Part shown: positions 26,742-35,472 of the stretch, piece by piece
Numbering within the stretch: position 1 is the first letter of the stretch
Layout: every line of letters starts with the position of its first letter
NCBI RefSeq assembly: GCF_020829665.1
Contig: NZ_JAIVFT010000015.1
Coordinates: forward strand, 62,001 to 126,000
DNA from: Nostoc sp. CHAB 5824
GTDB lineage: Bacteria > Cyanobacteriota > Cyanobacteriia > Cyanobacteriales > Nostocaceae
Length of the DNA: 64,000 bases
Direction of reading: 5' to 3'
Position numbers and translations under genes: made by a program
Notes under the pieces: model-generated
What the model saw: the letters and a program-made list of their open reading frames with translations, nothing else
What the model was told of the DNA's origin: nothing
Database searches by the model: none

Positions 26742-27635
26742 ATGACTGACGAAAAGATTAGACAAATAGCTTTCTATGGTAAAGGCGGTATTGGTAAATC
26801 TACCACCTCTCAAAACACCCTTGCAGCAATGGCTGAAATGGGTCAACGCATTTTAATTGTTGGTTGCGACCCTAAAGCTGACTCTACCCGTTTGATGCTA
26901 CACAGTAAAGCTCAAACAAGCGTTCTGCAATTGGCTGCTGAACGCGGCGCTGTAGAAGATATTGAACTCGAAGAAGTAATGCTGACCGGTTTCCGGGATG
27001 TACGTTGTGTGGAGTCTGGTGGACCTGAGCCTGGTGTGGGTTGCGCTGGTCGTGGTATTATCACCGCTATCAACTTCTTAGAAGAAAACGGTGCTTACAA
27101 AGATGTTGATTTTGTAAGTTACGACGTTTTGGGTGACGTTGTGTGCGGTGGTTTCGCTATGCCTATCCGTGAAGGTAAGGCACAAGAAATCTACATCGTC
27201 ACCTCTGGTGAAATGATGGCGATGTATGCAGCCAACAACATCGCTCGTGGTGTTCTCAAATATGCTCACACTGGCGGTGTACGCTTGGGTGGTTTGATTT
27301 GTAACAGCCGTAACGTTGACCGGGAAATCGATCTTATCGAAACCCTGGCAAAACGTCTGAACACCCAAATGATTCACTACGTACCTCGTGACAACATTGT
27401 GCAACACGCAGAATTGCGCCGCATGACTGTTAACGAGTACGCACCTGATAGCAATCAAAGTAACGAATATCGGATACTGGCTAAAAAGATCATCGACAAC
27501 GACAAACTCGCCGTCCCCACCCCCATTGAGATGGAAGAGTTGGAAGAATTGTTGATTGAATTCGGTATCCTTGAAAGCGACGAAAATACCGCAATGCTGG
27601 TTGGTAAGTCTGCTACTGAAGCACCTGTAAAGTAG
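26742..27635 (+). CDS. nifH: Nitrogenase iron protein (solitary copy)
   Basis: The 297-aa dinitrogenase reductase has the P-loop GKGGIGKSTTSQN (13-25), GCDPKADSTR, the [4Fe-4S] ligand cysteines C101 (PGVGCAGRG) and C135 (GDVVCGGFAMP), and the Arg in CAGRG that can be ADP-ribosylated. It delivers electrons to the MoFe protein using ATP. GGAAAC lies about eight bases before the ATG. A strong terminator follows directly and neither nifD nor nifK is present, so this is a stand-alone nifH, as in cyanobacteria that carry a second nifH (nifH2) outside the nif cluster. It may serve under special conditions or as a spare copy (inference). Confidence 0.97.
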   Translation: MTDEKIRQIAFYGKGGIGKSTTSQNTLAAMAEMGQRILIVGCDPKADSTRLMLHSKAQTSVLQLAAERGAVEDIELEEVMLTGFRDVRCVESGGPEPGVGCAGRGIITAINFLEENGAYKDVDFVSYDVLGDVVCGGFAMPIREGKAQEIYIVTSGEMMAMYAANNIARGVLKYAHTGGVRLGGLICNSRNVDREIDLIETLAKRLNTQMIHYVPRDNIVQHAELRRMTVNEYAPDSNQSNEYRILAKKIIDNDKLAVPTPIEMEELEELLIEFGILESDENTAMLVGKSATEAPVK

Positions 27636-27655
27636 TACCAATTAAATAATAGTTT

Positions 27656-27682
27656 AGGGTGGGCAAGTAGCCCACCCTTTTT
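27656..27682 (+). terminator. Rho-independent terminator of nifH
   Basis: AGGGTGGGC and GCCCACCCT form a nine-pair stem with a five-base loop, followed by a T run. It begins 20 bp after the nifH stop codon. Confidence 0.92.
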
Positions 27683-27721
27683 CCAATTTTTGCAGGGGAT
27701 AAGATGGGCTTTTGCAAGCGC

Positions 27722-28039
27722 TCACATAGACATTGGATCATCTCTTCCAATGCCAAGCGATCGCAACTGACTTTTTACTCTTTCCCAATCTGTGCCACAG
27801 TAGTAATATTTCTTGTCCCGAACATTAGCTAAATAAAAGCCCAGTTTCCCGCCATTAATGCGAAATAATTCAATGACAATCTTGTTTTTAGTTATGCCAA
27901 ACAACCTTTCTCGATCATGCTCTGGCAACGGTTTATCAGTACAATTATAAAAAACGTCTCCGTATTTGAAGTGCCACGCTGCATTCTTCCTTTCAACTAT
28001 TATAAAATGGGCTGGGTGAATGATACTTGTAGATGACAT
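27722..28039 (-). CDS. Hypothetical protein, 105 aa
   Basis: I do not recognise a named family. The protein starts MSSTSIIHPAHFIIVERKNA at an ATG preceded by AGGATAGCTT. It is soluble, rich in aromatic and charged residues (WHFKYGDVFYNCTDKPLPEH; KYYYCGTDWERVKSQLRSLG) and has two cysteines. It sits between the nifH terminator and the leader-distal end of CRISPR array 2, on the same strand as the array. There is a ~100-bp gap to the first repeat. Role unknown; a simple bystander is likely. Confidence 0.65.
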   Translation of the reverse strand: MSSTSIIHPAHFIIVERKNAAWHFKYGDVFYNCTDKPLPEHDRERLFGITKNKIVIELFRINGGKLGFYLANVRDKKYYYCGTDWERVKSQLRSLGIGRDDPMSM

Positions 28040-28138
28040 AAGCTATCCTAAGAATAAGGAAACAACGATAAGGAAGCTCCCAATGGTAGCTAAGGGGGTA
28101 GTGAATTTAGATACTATTATTCATTTTCTAAGCCTATT

Positions 28139-28750
28139 GTTTCAATCCCTAATAGGGATTTTGATGAATTGCAACCCACACGCGTTGCTGTAGCGAACTC
28201 TGAATGATTTGTTTCAATCCCTAATAGGGATTTTGATGAATTGCAACCATATATTGAATACGCCAACTGCCACAAACGGATTGTTTCAATCCCTAATAGG
28301 GATTTTGATGAATTGCAACCCCCAATTAGCCAAATTCATTCTTTGACAGACAGCGGTTTCAATCCCTAATAGGGATTTTGATGAATTGCAACCCCGAACA
28401 AGAAGCAGAAATAATACGTGTAAAAGGAGGTTTCAATCCCTAATAGGGATTTTGATGAATTGCAACGAATTTATTTTGAAAACCTGGGATACTCTTGGTG
28501 TGTTTCAATCCCTAATAGGGATTTTGATGAATTGCAACTAGCGACTGCGGCGGCGGTTGCGGTGATAGTATGTTTCAATCCCTAATAGGGATTTTGATGA
28601 ATTGCAACTCAAAACGATACGGGCACAAGAAAGATAAAATGCGTTTCAATCCCTAATAGGGATTTTGATGAATTGCAACCCTGCAAAGAATTGGGTATTG
28701 CCAAAACTGCATTTTTTCAATCCCTAATAGGGATTTTGATGAATTGCAAC
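28139..28750 (-). CRISPR. CRISPR array 2: 9 repeats of 37 bp, 8 spacers
   Basis: On the plus strand the repeat begins GTTTCAATCCCTAATAGGGA and ends TTTTGATGAATTGCAAC. Repeats start at 28139, 28211, 28283, 28356, 28430, 28502, 28572, 28643 and 28714; spacers are 33-37 bp. The crRNA strand is minus, so the leader lies between the array and cas2, the usual layout. The right-most, leader-proximal repeat has T instead of G at its first plus-strand base, i.e. its crRNA handle would end GAAAA instead of GAAAC. The first 24 plus-strand bases are the same as in array 1. Confidence 0.98.
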
Positions 28751-29020
28751 CCCGCAGGAGGCTCAAACCCAGGCTATATTTAGTTTTCAAGGTGCGGTTG
28801 CGCGATTCCAGAGCAATCATAGCATTAGAGAATTTGTTTGGAAAGAGCGCCAGGAAAGTTTAAAGGCTGAAATCGTATTTTGGTAAGCATTTCAGAGATT
28901 GCGCGGATGAGGATTAGGCGAATAATGGGTTGAAAGCCTTACTGGAGTTGGGATAGAAGCACTTTTTTGGGGCTGTGGAATTTGTACACCTACCCTTCCG
29001 CGCATTTGACATACAGGAAC
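28751..29020 (-). promoter_or_regulatory. Leader of CRISPR array 2
   Basis: The motif TATTTAGTTTTCAAGGT (28777-28793) lies 32 bases from the last repeat and is shared with the array 1 leader. The remaining sequence to the end of cas2 is non-coding and moderately AT-rich. This is where the array promoter should lie. Confidence 0.65.
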
Positions 29021-29308
29021 CTAGCCAGAAGGGGACTCAGCAAAGAAGATTGTTTCGTCTCGTGGCTGTTCTCCGCCAATACGTTCTACTTTTCGCTGAC
29101 AACAGCCACAGAGAAAATAAAAGCGCACGCTGTCAGTGTCGGGTTTAATCAATTTAGCTAAACGCGATCGCAGTTTAGCATACTGAGTGAGAGTGATATC
29201 GCACTCAAATACACTCAGTTGCATCCATTGTCCGTAAGACTTGAGAACCGAATGGATTTTAGTACGACGTTTATCTTCTGGAATGTCGTAGCTGACAACA
29301 ATATACAT
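29021..29308 (-). CDS. cas2: Cas2, spacer integration subunit
   Basis: The 95-aa protein starts MYIVVSYDIPEDKRRTKIHS, with the family Asp at position 8 (YDI), the ferredoxin-like pattern KSYGQWMQLSVFECDITLTQ and a conserved RFYFLCGCC segment. Cas2 dimers bridge two Cas1 dimers in the complex that inserts new spacers. It is 31 bp downstream of cas1 and is the last cas gene before the leader and array 2. It is the only cas2 in the window, so it presumably serves both arrays. Confidence 0.96.
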   Translation of the reverse strand: MYIVVSYDIPEDKRRTKIHSVLKSYGQWMQLSVFECDITLTQYAKLRSRLAKLIKPDTDSVRFYFLCGCCQRKVERIGGEQPRDETIFFAESPSG

Positions 29309-29339
29309 GGGAAAGTTGGGGAGAGGGATAAATTACAAA

Positions 29340-30344
29340 TTACTTGAGAACTAAAGGTGGATATTTATCGATTTCGTTCATGAGGTACTTACTTAATAAC
29401 CTCGCTTGAATTTCAAAGGCTTCTTGGTAGGTGCATTTGTTTCCCATGACTGGATGTTTGAAATTCGATAGTTTCTTTTGTTGGTAGGCGCGAAGAAATG
29501 TATGCAGTCCTTCTTTGGTTAAATTTACGGCACCACTGAGCGGTTCGGTGGTAAAGTCAGTTAGGGTAAGCGATCGCTTGTTAATAAGTGACAATACTAC
29601 AGCATCCACTATTAAAGGACGAAATTCTTCCATTAAGTCCAAAGCTAGGGAAGGTCTACCATAACGCTCGACGTGTAAGTATCCTAGATAGGGATCGAAA
29701 CCGACAATATTTAAAGCACTTTGCACGTCATGGCGTAGCAATGAATACCCAAAACTCAGTAGGGCATTAACTGGATCGGTTGGTGGGCGGCGGCGTCTGG
29801 CTTCAAATCGAAATTCTGAGGTTTTGATTAGCTGTTGAAAACAACCGAAATAGGCTGCGCTACCAGCACCTTCTAAACCTCTAAGAGAATCAATATTGTT
29901 AGTTTTTTCGATTGGTGCGATCGCGTTTTCCAATCGAGTGATGCTATTATTCAGGTCAGTATCAGGATGTTCTCGCTGAGTGCGAAGTAATGTATGGCGG
30001 TAATTTTTTAATTTACCTCGCACAAATCCTTTGACTAAATGTATTGCTGGTTGTGATTCTCCCACAGCTTGCCATTGGGCTTTACGAACAAAGATGTTTT
30101 TAGTAACTTCTGGTTCTAAACGCCCTAAATATCGTCCGTTTTGGGTGAGAAATGTTAAACAAATGTGACGTTCTAAAAGTTCACTGACGACGGCGGGAGA
30201 AATGGTAGCCCGTCCTAGTACTACAATTCCCTCTATTTTAATTAAAGGGATATCCAAGATTGTTTTTTGTTCAGCTTTGACGGTGAGACGTTCGTCAATT
30301 TTACCGATAAAAGCATCAGCTTGTGTTACGTAAAGTGTTCCCAT
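29340..30344 (-). CDS. cas1: Cas1 integrase
   Basis: The 334-aa metal-dependent DNA integrase carries the conserved residues E158 (RGLEGAGSAAYFG), H224 (GYLHVERYGRPSLALDL) and an acidic residue near 239 (DLMEEFRPLI). The N-terminal beta domain (MGTLYVTQADAFIGKIDERL) and the helical C-terminal domain are complete, and the length is normal. It inserts protospacers at the leader-proximal repeat. A ~280-bp gap containing a palindromic element separates it from cas4 upstream; cas2 follows closely. Confidence 0.97.
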   Translation of the reverse strand: MGTLYVTQADAFIGKIDERLTVKAEQKTILDIPLIKIEGIVVLGRATISPAVVSELLERHICLTFLTQNGRYLGRLEPEVTKNIFVRKAQWQAVGESQPAIHLVKGFVRGKLKNYRHTLLRTQREHPDTDLNNSITRLENAIAPIEKTNNIDSLRGLEGAGSAAYFGCFQQLIKTSEFRFEARRRRPPTDPVNALLSFGYSLLRHDVQSALNIVGFDPYLGYLHVERYGRPSLALDLMEEFRPLIVDAVVLSLINKRSLTLTDFTTEPLSGAVNLTKEGLHTFLRAYQQKKLSNFKHPVMGNKCTYQEAFEIQARLLSKYLMNEIDKYPPLVLK

Positions 30345-30416
30345 GATTTAATCCTTAATTAATTGAAAGTTATCAAACTCAATACAATACGGTTTGGTTA
30401 GCTTGTTTACTGCGCG

Positions 30417-30570
30417 AAGATCCCCCCAACCCCCCTTAAAAAGGGGGGCTTATGTTCCTCTTTTACATTTTTAGAGATAGCAATTCTCCCAAACTCTGAA
30501 AAATAAGTACTATGCTATGTTCCTCCTTATACCCCCTTTTTAAGGGGGTCGCCACAGGCGGGGGGATCTT
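30417..30570. repeat. AAGATCCCCCC element between cas4 and cas1
   Basis: Perfect 11-bp inverted ends (AAGATCCCCCC at 30417-30427, GGGGGGATCTT at 30560-30570) enclose two strong hairpins, CCCCCCTTAAAAAGGGGGG and ACCCCCTTTTTAAGGGGGT. It has no coding capacity. In the cas transcript these hairpins could lower read-through to cas1 and cas2. Confidence 0.8.
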
Positions 30571-30627
30571 ATTTGAACAGTGCGGAAAGTCAATACGTCC
30601 TCAAACTAGAAGTTACCAGAGTATGAT

Positions 30628-31221
30628 TTAATGTACTTCTTGATAACTTCTGACTTTATCAGTTGCTTTGGGCAAACATTGCGAATAAAGACTGCATCCT
30701 TGGCAGCGTTTGCTGTAAACTGGTTTTGGCATTGCTCCTGTTTCTAGGAGATTTGTGACAGATTCAATAGTAGCGATCGCACTTTGCCGTAACTCTGCAT
30801 TAATCTCTACTAATTGCCGTTGATGGGAGTGGGCATAATAGATATATCCAGTAGTAACAGGTTGTCCTGTCATCTCTTCTAAACATAAGGCTTGGGCACA
30901 AACTTGCAACTCATCGTTATCCCATTCGCCTTTACGCCCTCGTTTGTATTCTACTGGGTAAACTTGAGCAGATTCGGCTTCAATTAAATCAGATTTACCA
31001 ATGAGTTTATATTGCTCCGACTTTAGCCAAATTGCTCGAATTTGCCAAGTTTCTCCTCGCTGTATATCGCTTGTCGTGTGGACGCGATCGTGTAAAGTTG
31101 TACCTTCAATTGTGTATTGGTTATCGGTAAATTCGCCTGCACAGAACATCCGCCAACAGCGATGCGGACAATAGGCATATTGATTCAATGCCGCAATAGA
31201 AATATATTCAGTTTGATTCAT
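30628..31221 (-). CDS. cas4: Cas4 nuclease
   Basis: The 197-aa RecB-like nuclease has the Fe-S cysteines C18 (AYCPHRCW) near the start and C173, C176, C182 (KRCQGCSLYSQC) near the end. The PD-(D/E)xK core residues are D78 (LIGKSDLIEAE), E91 and K93 (PVEYKRGR), plus the QxxxYA-like CAQALCLEEM motif. Cas4 trims prespacers and selects those with a correct PAM before integration by Cas1-Cas2. It lies 31 bp after cas6. Confidence 0.96.
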   Translation of the reverse strand: MNQTEYISIAALNQYAYCPHRCWRMFCAGEFTDNQYTIEGTTLHDRVHTTSDIQRGETWQIRAIWLKSEQYKLIGKSDLIEAESAQVYPVEYKRGRKGEWDNDELQVCAQALCLEEMTGQPVTTGYIYYAHSHQRQLVEINAELRQSAIATIESVTNLLETGAMPKPVYSKRCQGCSLYSQCLPKATDKVRSYQEVH

Positions 31222-31252
31222 AACTTAGGTGGTTTTTAAATGATTATTGAAA

Positions 31253-32089
31253 TTAGGGAGAATACAGCCGCCGCGTCATTCCCATACCCATTGTTGTTTT
31301 TCTTCCGACACCAGTATATAAAGCAAAGTCAGCTAAAGCGTTAATTTGCTTAATTTGTATTGGTTCAACTGCCCCTAAAATCTTATAGGTAACTTCGCCA
31401 AGAATGCCAATAAATTTGCTGCGAGAGTCAGCTAATATTTCTGTATGAATATTGACAAATGAGGGAAATATTGACTCAATAGCAATGTGAGATAATTCTA
31501 TACCACTGTATTTATTCCACCGCGAAAGTAGGGAATTGAAAACAGATTCTCTGGTAGGAAGGGTAGTATCATACTGTCCTTGACGGAAAGCGGTAGGCGT
31601 GGAGAAGCTAAGGTTAATGGAAGAATTGCGATCGCTTGCTTCTTCGTATAATTGAGCGTAAGTACTGGCATTTGCCCAAGGTTGAATAGATTGGGGTGTG
31701 CCTTGAATGCTGGTAATATACAAGTCAGCCGGGCCAAGATGCCAAGGGCGATTGGGATTAAGATTTAGCCAAAGTTGGGTAAGTTTGCCAAATAGAGTAT
31801 CATCTAATAAAGAGATGCGCCACCAACAAGGAGTTCCGGCGGGAATGGGTTGTTGATGTGAATATTGCAATTTAGATCCCCCCTTACCCCCCTTCAAAAG
31901 GGGGGAATTAATTTGTAAGGGAGAGAGGGTGAAAGCTTTGTCTGCGGTGGAATCGTGCAAGCGATCGCCTAGTTCTTTATCTACAGAACTAACGAGGGTT
32001 AAAAATAGGGCGTGGAGATGTCTACCTGTGAGATACTGTGGTGGAATGGGCGATTGAGGTAGCAAATTCAACACTAAACTATGAGGCAT
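31253..32089 (-). CDS. cas6: Cas6 crRNA endoribonuclease
   Basis: The 278-aa protein is of the double-ferredoxin Cas6 type, with MPHSLVLNLLPQSPIPPQYL at the start and the Gly-rich loop FALYTGVGRKTTMGMGMTRR at the end. It cuts the repeat RNA below the ATCCCTATTAGGGAT stem to leave the 8-base 5' handle. It is the only cas6 in the window. Residues around 60-74 (SPLLKGGKGGSKL) are encoded by an AGATCCCCCC/GGGGGG dispersed palindrome inserted in frame. The start overlaps the end of the oxygenase gene by 11 bp, so translation is probably coupled. Confidence 0.92.
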   Translation of the reverse strand: MPHSLVLNLLPQSPIPPQYLTGRHLHALFLTLVSSVDKELGDRLHDSTADKAFTLSPLQINSPLLKGGKGGSKLQYSHQQPIPAGTPCWWRISLLDDTLFGKLTQLWLNLNPNRPWHLGPADLYITSIQGTPQSIQPWANASTYAQLYEEASDRNSSINLSFSTPTAFRQGQYDTTLPTRESVFNSLLSRWNKYSGIELSHIAIESIFPSFVNIHTEILADSRSKFIGILGEVTYKILGAVEPIQIKQINALADFALYTGVGRKTTMGMGMTRRLYSP

Positions 32090-32726
32090 ACTTTCTCTTT
32101 TTGCTTGTAGACTGAGTGCTTCTTGACTCTACAGTAAACTCAGGGATTTCCTGGAGTTCAGCTTCACTCAAACTATACTGTTCGCAAACTAAACTTAAGC
32201 GATTTCCTGGGGTTTTGACAGCGTTAACCGAATGGGTTAAATCACCTTGAAAATAAACTAAAGTATTGAATTGGGGCTTAATTTGCCCAAGTTGGCGTTT
32301 GTGCGATCGCAATACCAGTTCTCCCCCTTCCATATCCGCAGGTACTCGCACATATAGAACACTGACAACCGCAGGCGGTTCAATGGTTTTGGAGTAGGAA
32401 CGTAAGGAGCGATCGATATGCGGATCGACACGGGAGCCTTCTTTGAGTTGTAAAGGATTGAGGTAAAAAGCATTACAATTCGGCTGGAGAGCTAAATCTA
32501 GATAAGGCTTGAAGTAGGGAAACTGCTGTTCTACTTTTGGTAATCCAGAACGCTGAAACACTACGGAAAATCCTTTAGTAGCGACAAAATCGCGGTTGAG
32601 GTTGTTGATAGCAAAGTAAGGGCAAGCTTGGATTTCTCCCCACAAGTTGTTTAGGTAATCGCTGGAGAAGGCGTTGGATTGTTGTTGATAGTGTTTCACA
32701 GTAGATGTGGTGGGAGAATAGTTCAA
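32079..32726 (-). CDS. 2OG-Fe(II) oxygenase (prolyl 4-hydroxylase-like) inside the cas operon
   Basis: The 215-aa protein has the double-stranded beta-helix signature of 2-oxoglutarate/Fe(II) dioxygenases: H103-x-D105 (SRVDPHIDRSLRS), EGGELVLRSHKRQLGQIKP, H165 (QGDLTHSVNAV) and the 2OG-binding R176 (GNRLSLVCEQYSL). Such enzymes hydroxylate proteins, nucleic acids or small molecules. It lies between cas3 (43 bp upstream) and cas6 (11-bp overlap) on the same strand, so it is part of the cas transcript. A role in the CRISPR system is inference from position. It is not one of the usual cas families, and the C-terminus is a basic Ser/Thr tail. Confidence 0.88.
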   Translation of the reverse strand: MNYSPTTSTVKHYQQQSNAFSSDYLNNLWGEIQACPYFAINNLNRDFVATKGFSVVFQRSGLPKVEQQFPYFKPYLDLALQPNCNAFYLNPLQLKEGSRVDPHIDRSLRSYSKTIEPPAVVSVLYVRVPADMEGGELVLRSHKRQLGQIKPQFNTLVYFQGDLTHSVNAVKTPGNRLSLVCEQYSLSEAELQEIPEFTVESRSTQSTSKKRKYAS

Positions 32727-32769
32727 GAGATCATCAGGTTCAATAGCACACGGGGAAGTAGGTTAAGAA

Positions 32770-35472
32770 CTAATCAGGATTTAAAGATTTTGTATATGTT
32801 ATAATTGATGATTTCTTATCATTATGCTGGTAAAGTAACTTTTCCTCAAAGTCAGATGTTTTTAATTTAATAAAAACTCCTGGTAGTTCAACAAAACCCA
32901 ATTCTGGATTGTACGGATATTCCTCTTTACCATCAAACGTACCTGCACTTTGGTTATTGGGTGAAATTTCAATAAATATATCTTTTGAGTACGCAGAACC
33001 CCACCCTAAATCTCTTGACTGCCATTGTGTGTTTTCATAATTGTAATAACGCTCATAAACATAGGTGTTAGCATATTGATTATTTTGGTTTTTGATTAAA
33101 CGATCAATAGGAACTGTTATTTTATGTTTTTGTTGGTTGCCATTTTCATCTTTATAAAGATAAATCAATGTTGATGATGGCTTCCAGCTACGAGTAATTA
33201 CTAAACCCTTTTCATGAGCGGGTTGACAAGTTAAGTCTGCTCCATAAACATAGTCATGTAGCATGGAAAAGAGTTCTACTACTCTATAATCATCTACTTG
33301 TTGGGTTCTAGAAATACATTTAGCAATTGCTTGAGTATTAAAATCTTCTAATGATTGGAGAGTTTCTTGGTATTTTTTCCATCCCAAATCATCTAAGCTA
33401 TTAGCAAAATCAGGGATTTCATCACCTACTAAAATTACTTTTGCATCTGAAATATTTCCTTTGCGGTTACAGCGTCCTGCTCTTTGAATCAAGTTTTCAG
33501 GTGGGCAAGTTTGAGATATCAACACCTCAGCATTCAAGTCACAACCAACTTCTATTGCACTGGTTGTAAGCAAAATATAAGGCTGGCTATTTGCATCCCG
33601 TTCTTGTATTTGTTTGTAGATAATTGGCCTAATATGGTCAGCAATTCTACCATGATATAGAAATATAAATTGTCCAAAAGCATCAGTGTTTAAATCAATA
33701 TTTTTAATTAAAGACTGGTAAATAGCTGCTGCGTCTTTAACAGTTTCAACTACAGCAATAATTCTACGCTCGGCTTTTGTTTGCCATTCCTTCAGAATAA
33801 TTTTGGCAATCTCATTTTGGAAAGACTCAGGATTATCTTGGTCACGTTTAAGATGACTATACCATTGAAAAGCTTTTTTATTGAAGTGAGGTTGCTTTAA
33901 GGTTTGTTGCTGAAATTGATTGAGTTCTTCTAAGTACTGAGAGTTCTCTACCAAATCAATTAAATCTAAATAGTTAAATCGCTCATAATGCTCTCTTGGC
34001 ATAGTAGCTGTCATTAAAACAAGAGAGCGTCCCGCTTCATAGAGAGATTTGACCAAGCTTTGAAAGTTCGTAAATGATATTTCATCATAAGTATGAGCTT
34101 CATCAAAGCAAATCAAAGTTTTTTCTCGATGAATCCTTAAAGGGAAGATGAAAGACTTTTGTTTATCACCAAAAGCAAAATAACGATATAAAAACTTATC
34201 CAGGGTTGTTAATATAACATCCCCTTTATATAGATGGCGGCGAGAATTGATATTTAGTGTAGAAGTGATATCTTCCCCATTGCGATAAACCGCTCTGTAC
34301 ATCTGCGCTCCTGTGTCCACAACCAGAGATATTTCACGGTCTGGTTGTAATTTTGAAAATTTCTTAAGATATTTCTCGATTCTCTCTTTCTGGTCTTCTA
34401 ATAAACTACGAGCAGGTAAAGGTAGAAACAGACGATATCCTCTCGCTAATGCTGGAAATAAAATAGCTTCCATTTTCCCAGAACCCGTAGGAGATTTTAG
34501 CATAACTGCGGGATGGTCATTATTAGCTATAGCTTCAAATACTTTGTCTTGCATAGGATTAGGAACAAAATTTTCTCCTCCCAATGCCTTATAAATAGAA
34601 TTGCAATTCCAATCTTTTAACTTATCCTCTGATTTATAGGCACTCAAGGTAATTAACTTAGGTTCTGATTTTTCAGGTTTTCCTTGCTGAGACTGCCACC
34701 AGTTCTTAGCAATTTTATCCAACACTTTACCTAATTTATAATCTTGTTCTGTATTTAGACAGTTTTGCAAACTATCTTTATCTGCTTGGCTCAGTTCCAT
34801 TGACCAATATTCAAAGGTAAGTGGAGTACTACTTTTATTAAAAGGACAAGGATCAATCAAGTAAATCTTGTCATCCAACTCAGATTTTGCAGTTGTGTAA
34901 TCCATAAAGGCGCGAGATTCTGCCTGCTCGTCATCTCCAATGACACGACAAGCTAATTCTGCTTCTATCTGGTCGCACATCTCTAAAATGTAGAGTTCAC
35001 GAGCATAGGTAAGTGGGTCTTTGGCTAAGATGTCAGCATAATATTGAGATTCTTTTTTTAACTTGTAAGTATCTCGACTAATATCATTTACCGAAAAATC
35101 ATGATGTCCTATAGCTAAAGTTTTTGCCCAAATATCTGAACTATTAGCTGCAAATCGATGCCCTTTAAAGGAATAAATATATTCTTTAAATTTTCTATGT
35201 TGAGTAGTTTTAACTTCAAGATTAAACTTCTGAGGTTTACCCATATCATGAATGTCAGCGGCTTTTAGAACTCTGTGAAACGATTCTTGACGTTCTTCTA
35301 ATGTTGCATCTGGGAAATCGTCGTCAAAATTCCAAGCTTTGACTAGTCTTCTAACGTTACCTACATGATTTCCCAACGGCTGAAAGTAAACTCTATTGGG
35401 TATAGGGTTAGATTTTTCAGGAAAGAATACTCGACCAAAATTGAATGGATGTTGACGCTCTGACTTAGACAT
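32770..35472 (-). CDS. cas3: Cas3 with HD nuclease and helicase domains (second type I cassette)
   Basis: The 900-aa protein begins with an HD nuclease domain (H75-D76 in KAADIHDMGKPQKF; H123-H124-D125 in AIGHHDFS). The SF2 helicase core follows: Walker A SPTGSGK (327-333), DEAH at 457-460, the TATMP motif, and the C-terminal SAIEVGCDLNAEVLISQTCP with QRAGRCNRKG. It would unwind and degrade DNA marked by the Cascade complex. In type I-D the HD domain is instead in Cas10d, so this Cas3 belongs with the neighbouring second effector set. Its start overlaps the end of cas5 by 8 bp. Confidence 0.95.
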   Translation of the reverse strand: MSKSERQHPFNFGRVFFPEKSNPIPNRVYFQPLGNHVGNVRRLVKAWNFDDDFPDATLEERQESFHRVLKAADIHDMGKPQKFNLEVKTTQHRKFKEYIYSFKGHRFAANSSDIWAKTLAIGHHDFSVNDISRDTYKLKKESQYYADILAKDPLTYARELYILEMCDQIEAELACRVIGDDEQAESRAFMDYTTAKSELDDKIYLIDPCPFNKSSTPLTFEYWSMELSQADKDSLQNCLNTEQDYKLGKVLDKIAKNWWQSQQGKPEKSEPKLITLSAYKSEDKLKDWNCNSIYKALGGENFVPNPMQDKVFEAIANNDHPAVMLKSPTGSGKMEAILFPALARGYRLFLPLPARSLLEDQKERIEKYLKKFSKLQPDREISLVVDTGAQMYRAVYRNGEDITSTLNINSRRHLYKGDVILTTLDKFLYRYFAFGDKQKSFIFPLRIHREKTLICFDEAHTYDEISFTNFQSLVKSLYEAGRSLVLMTATMPREHYERFNYLDLIDLVENSQYLEELNQFQQQTLKQPHFNKKAFQWYSHLKRDQDNPESFQNEIAKIILKEWQTKAERRIIAVVETVKDAAAIYQSLIKNIDLNTDAFGQFIFLYHGRIADHIRPIIYKQIQERDANSQPYILLTTSAIEVGCDLNAEVLISQTCPPENLIQRAGRCNRKGNISDAKVILVGDEIPDFANSLDDLGWKKYQETLQSLEDFNTQAIAKCISRTQQVDDYRVVELFSMLHDYVYGADLTCQPAHEKGLVITRSWKPSSTLIYLYKDENGNQQKHKITVPIDRLIKNQNNQYANTYVYERYYNYENTQWQSRDLGWGSAYSKDIFIEISPNNQSAGTFDGKEEYPYNPELGFVELPGVFIKLKTSDFEEKLLYQHNDKKSSIITYTKSLNPD

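Noticed and set aside
32730..32750. GGTTCAATAGCAC shared with the array 1 leader (near 5668)
   Set aside because: A match of 13-14 bases is expected by chance in 64 kb, and position and context differ.
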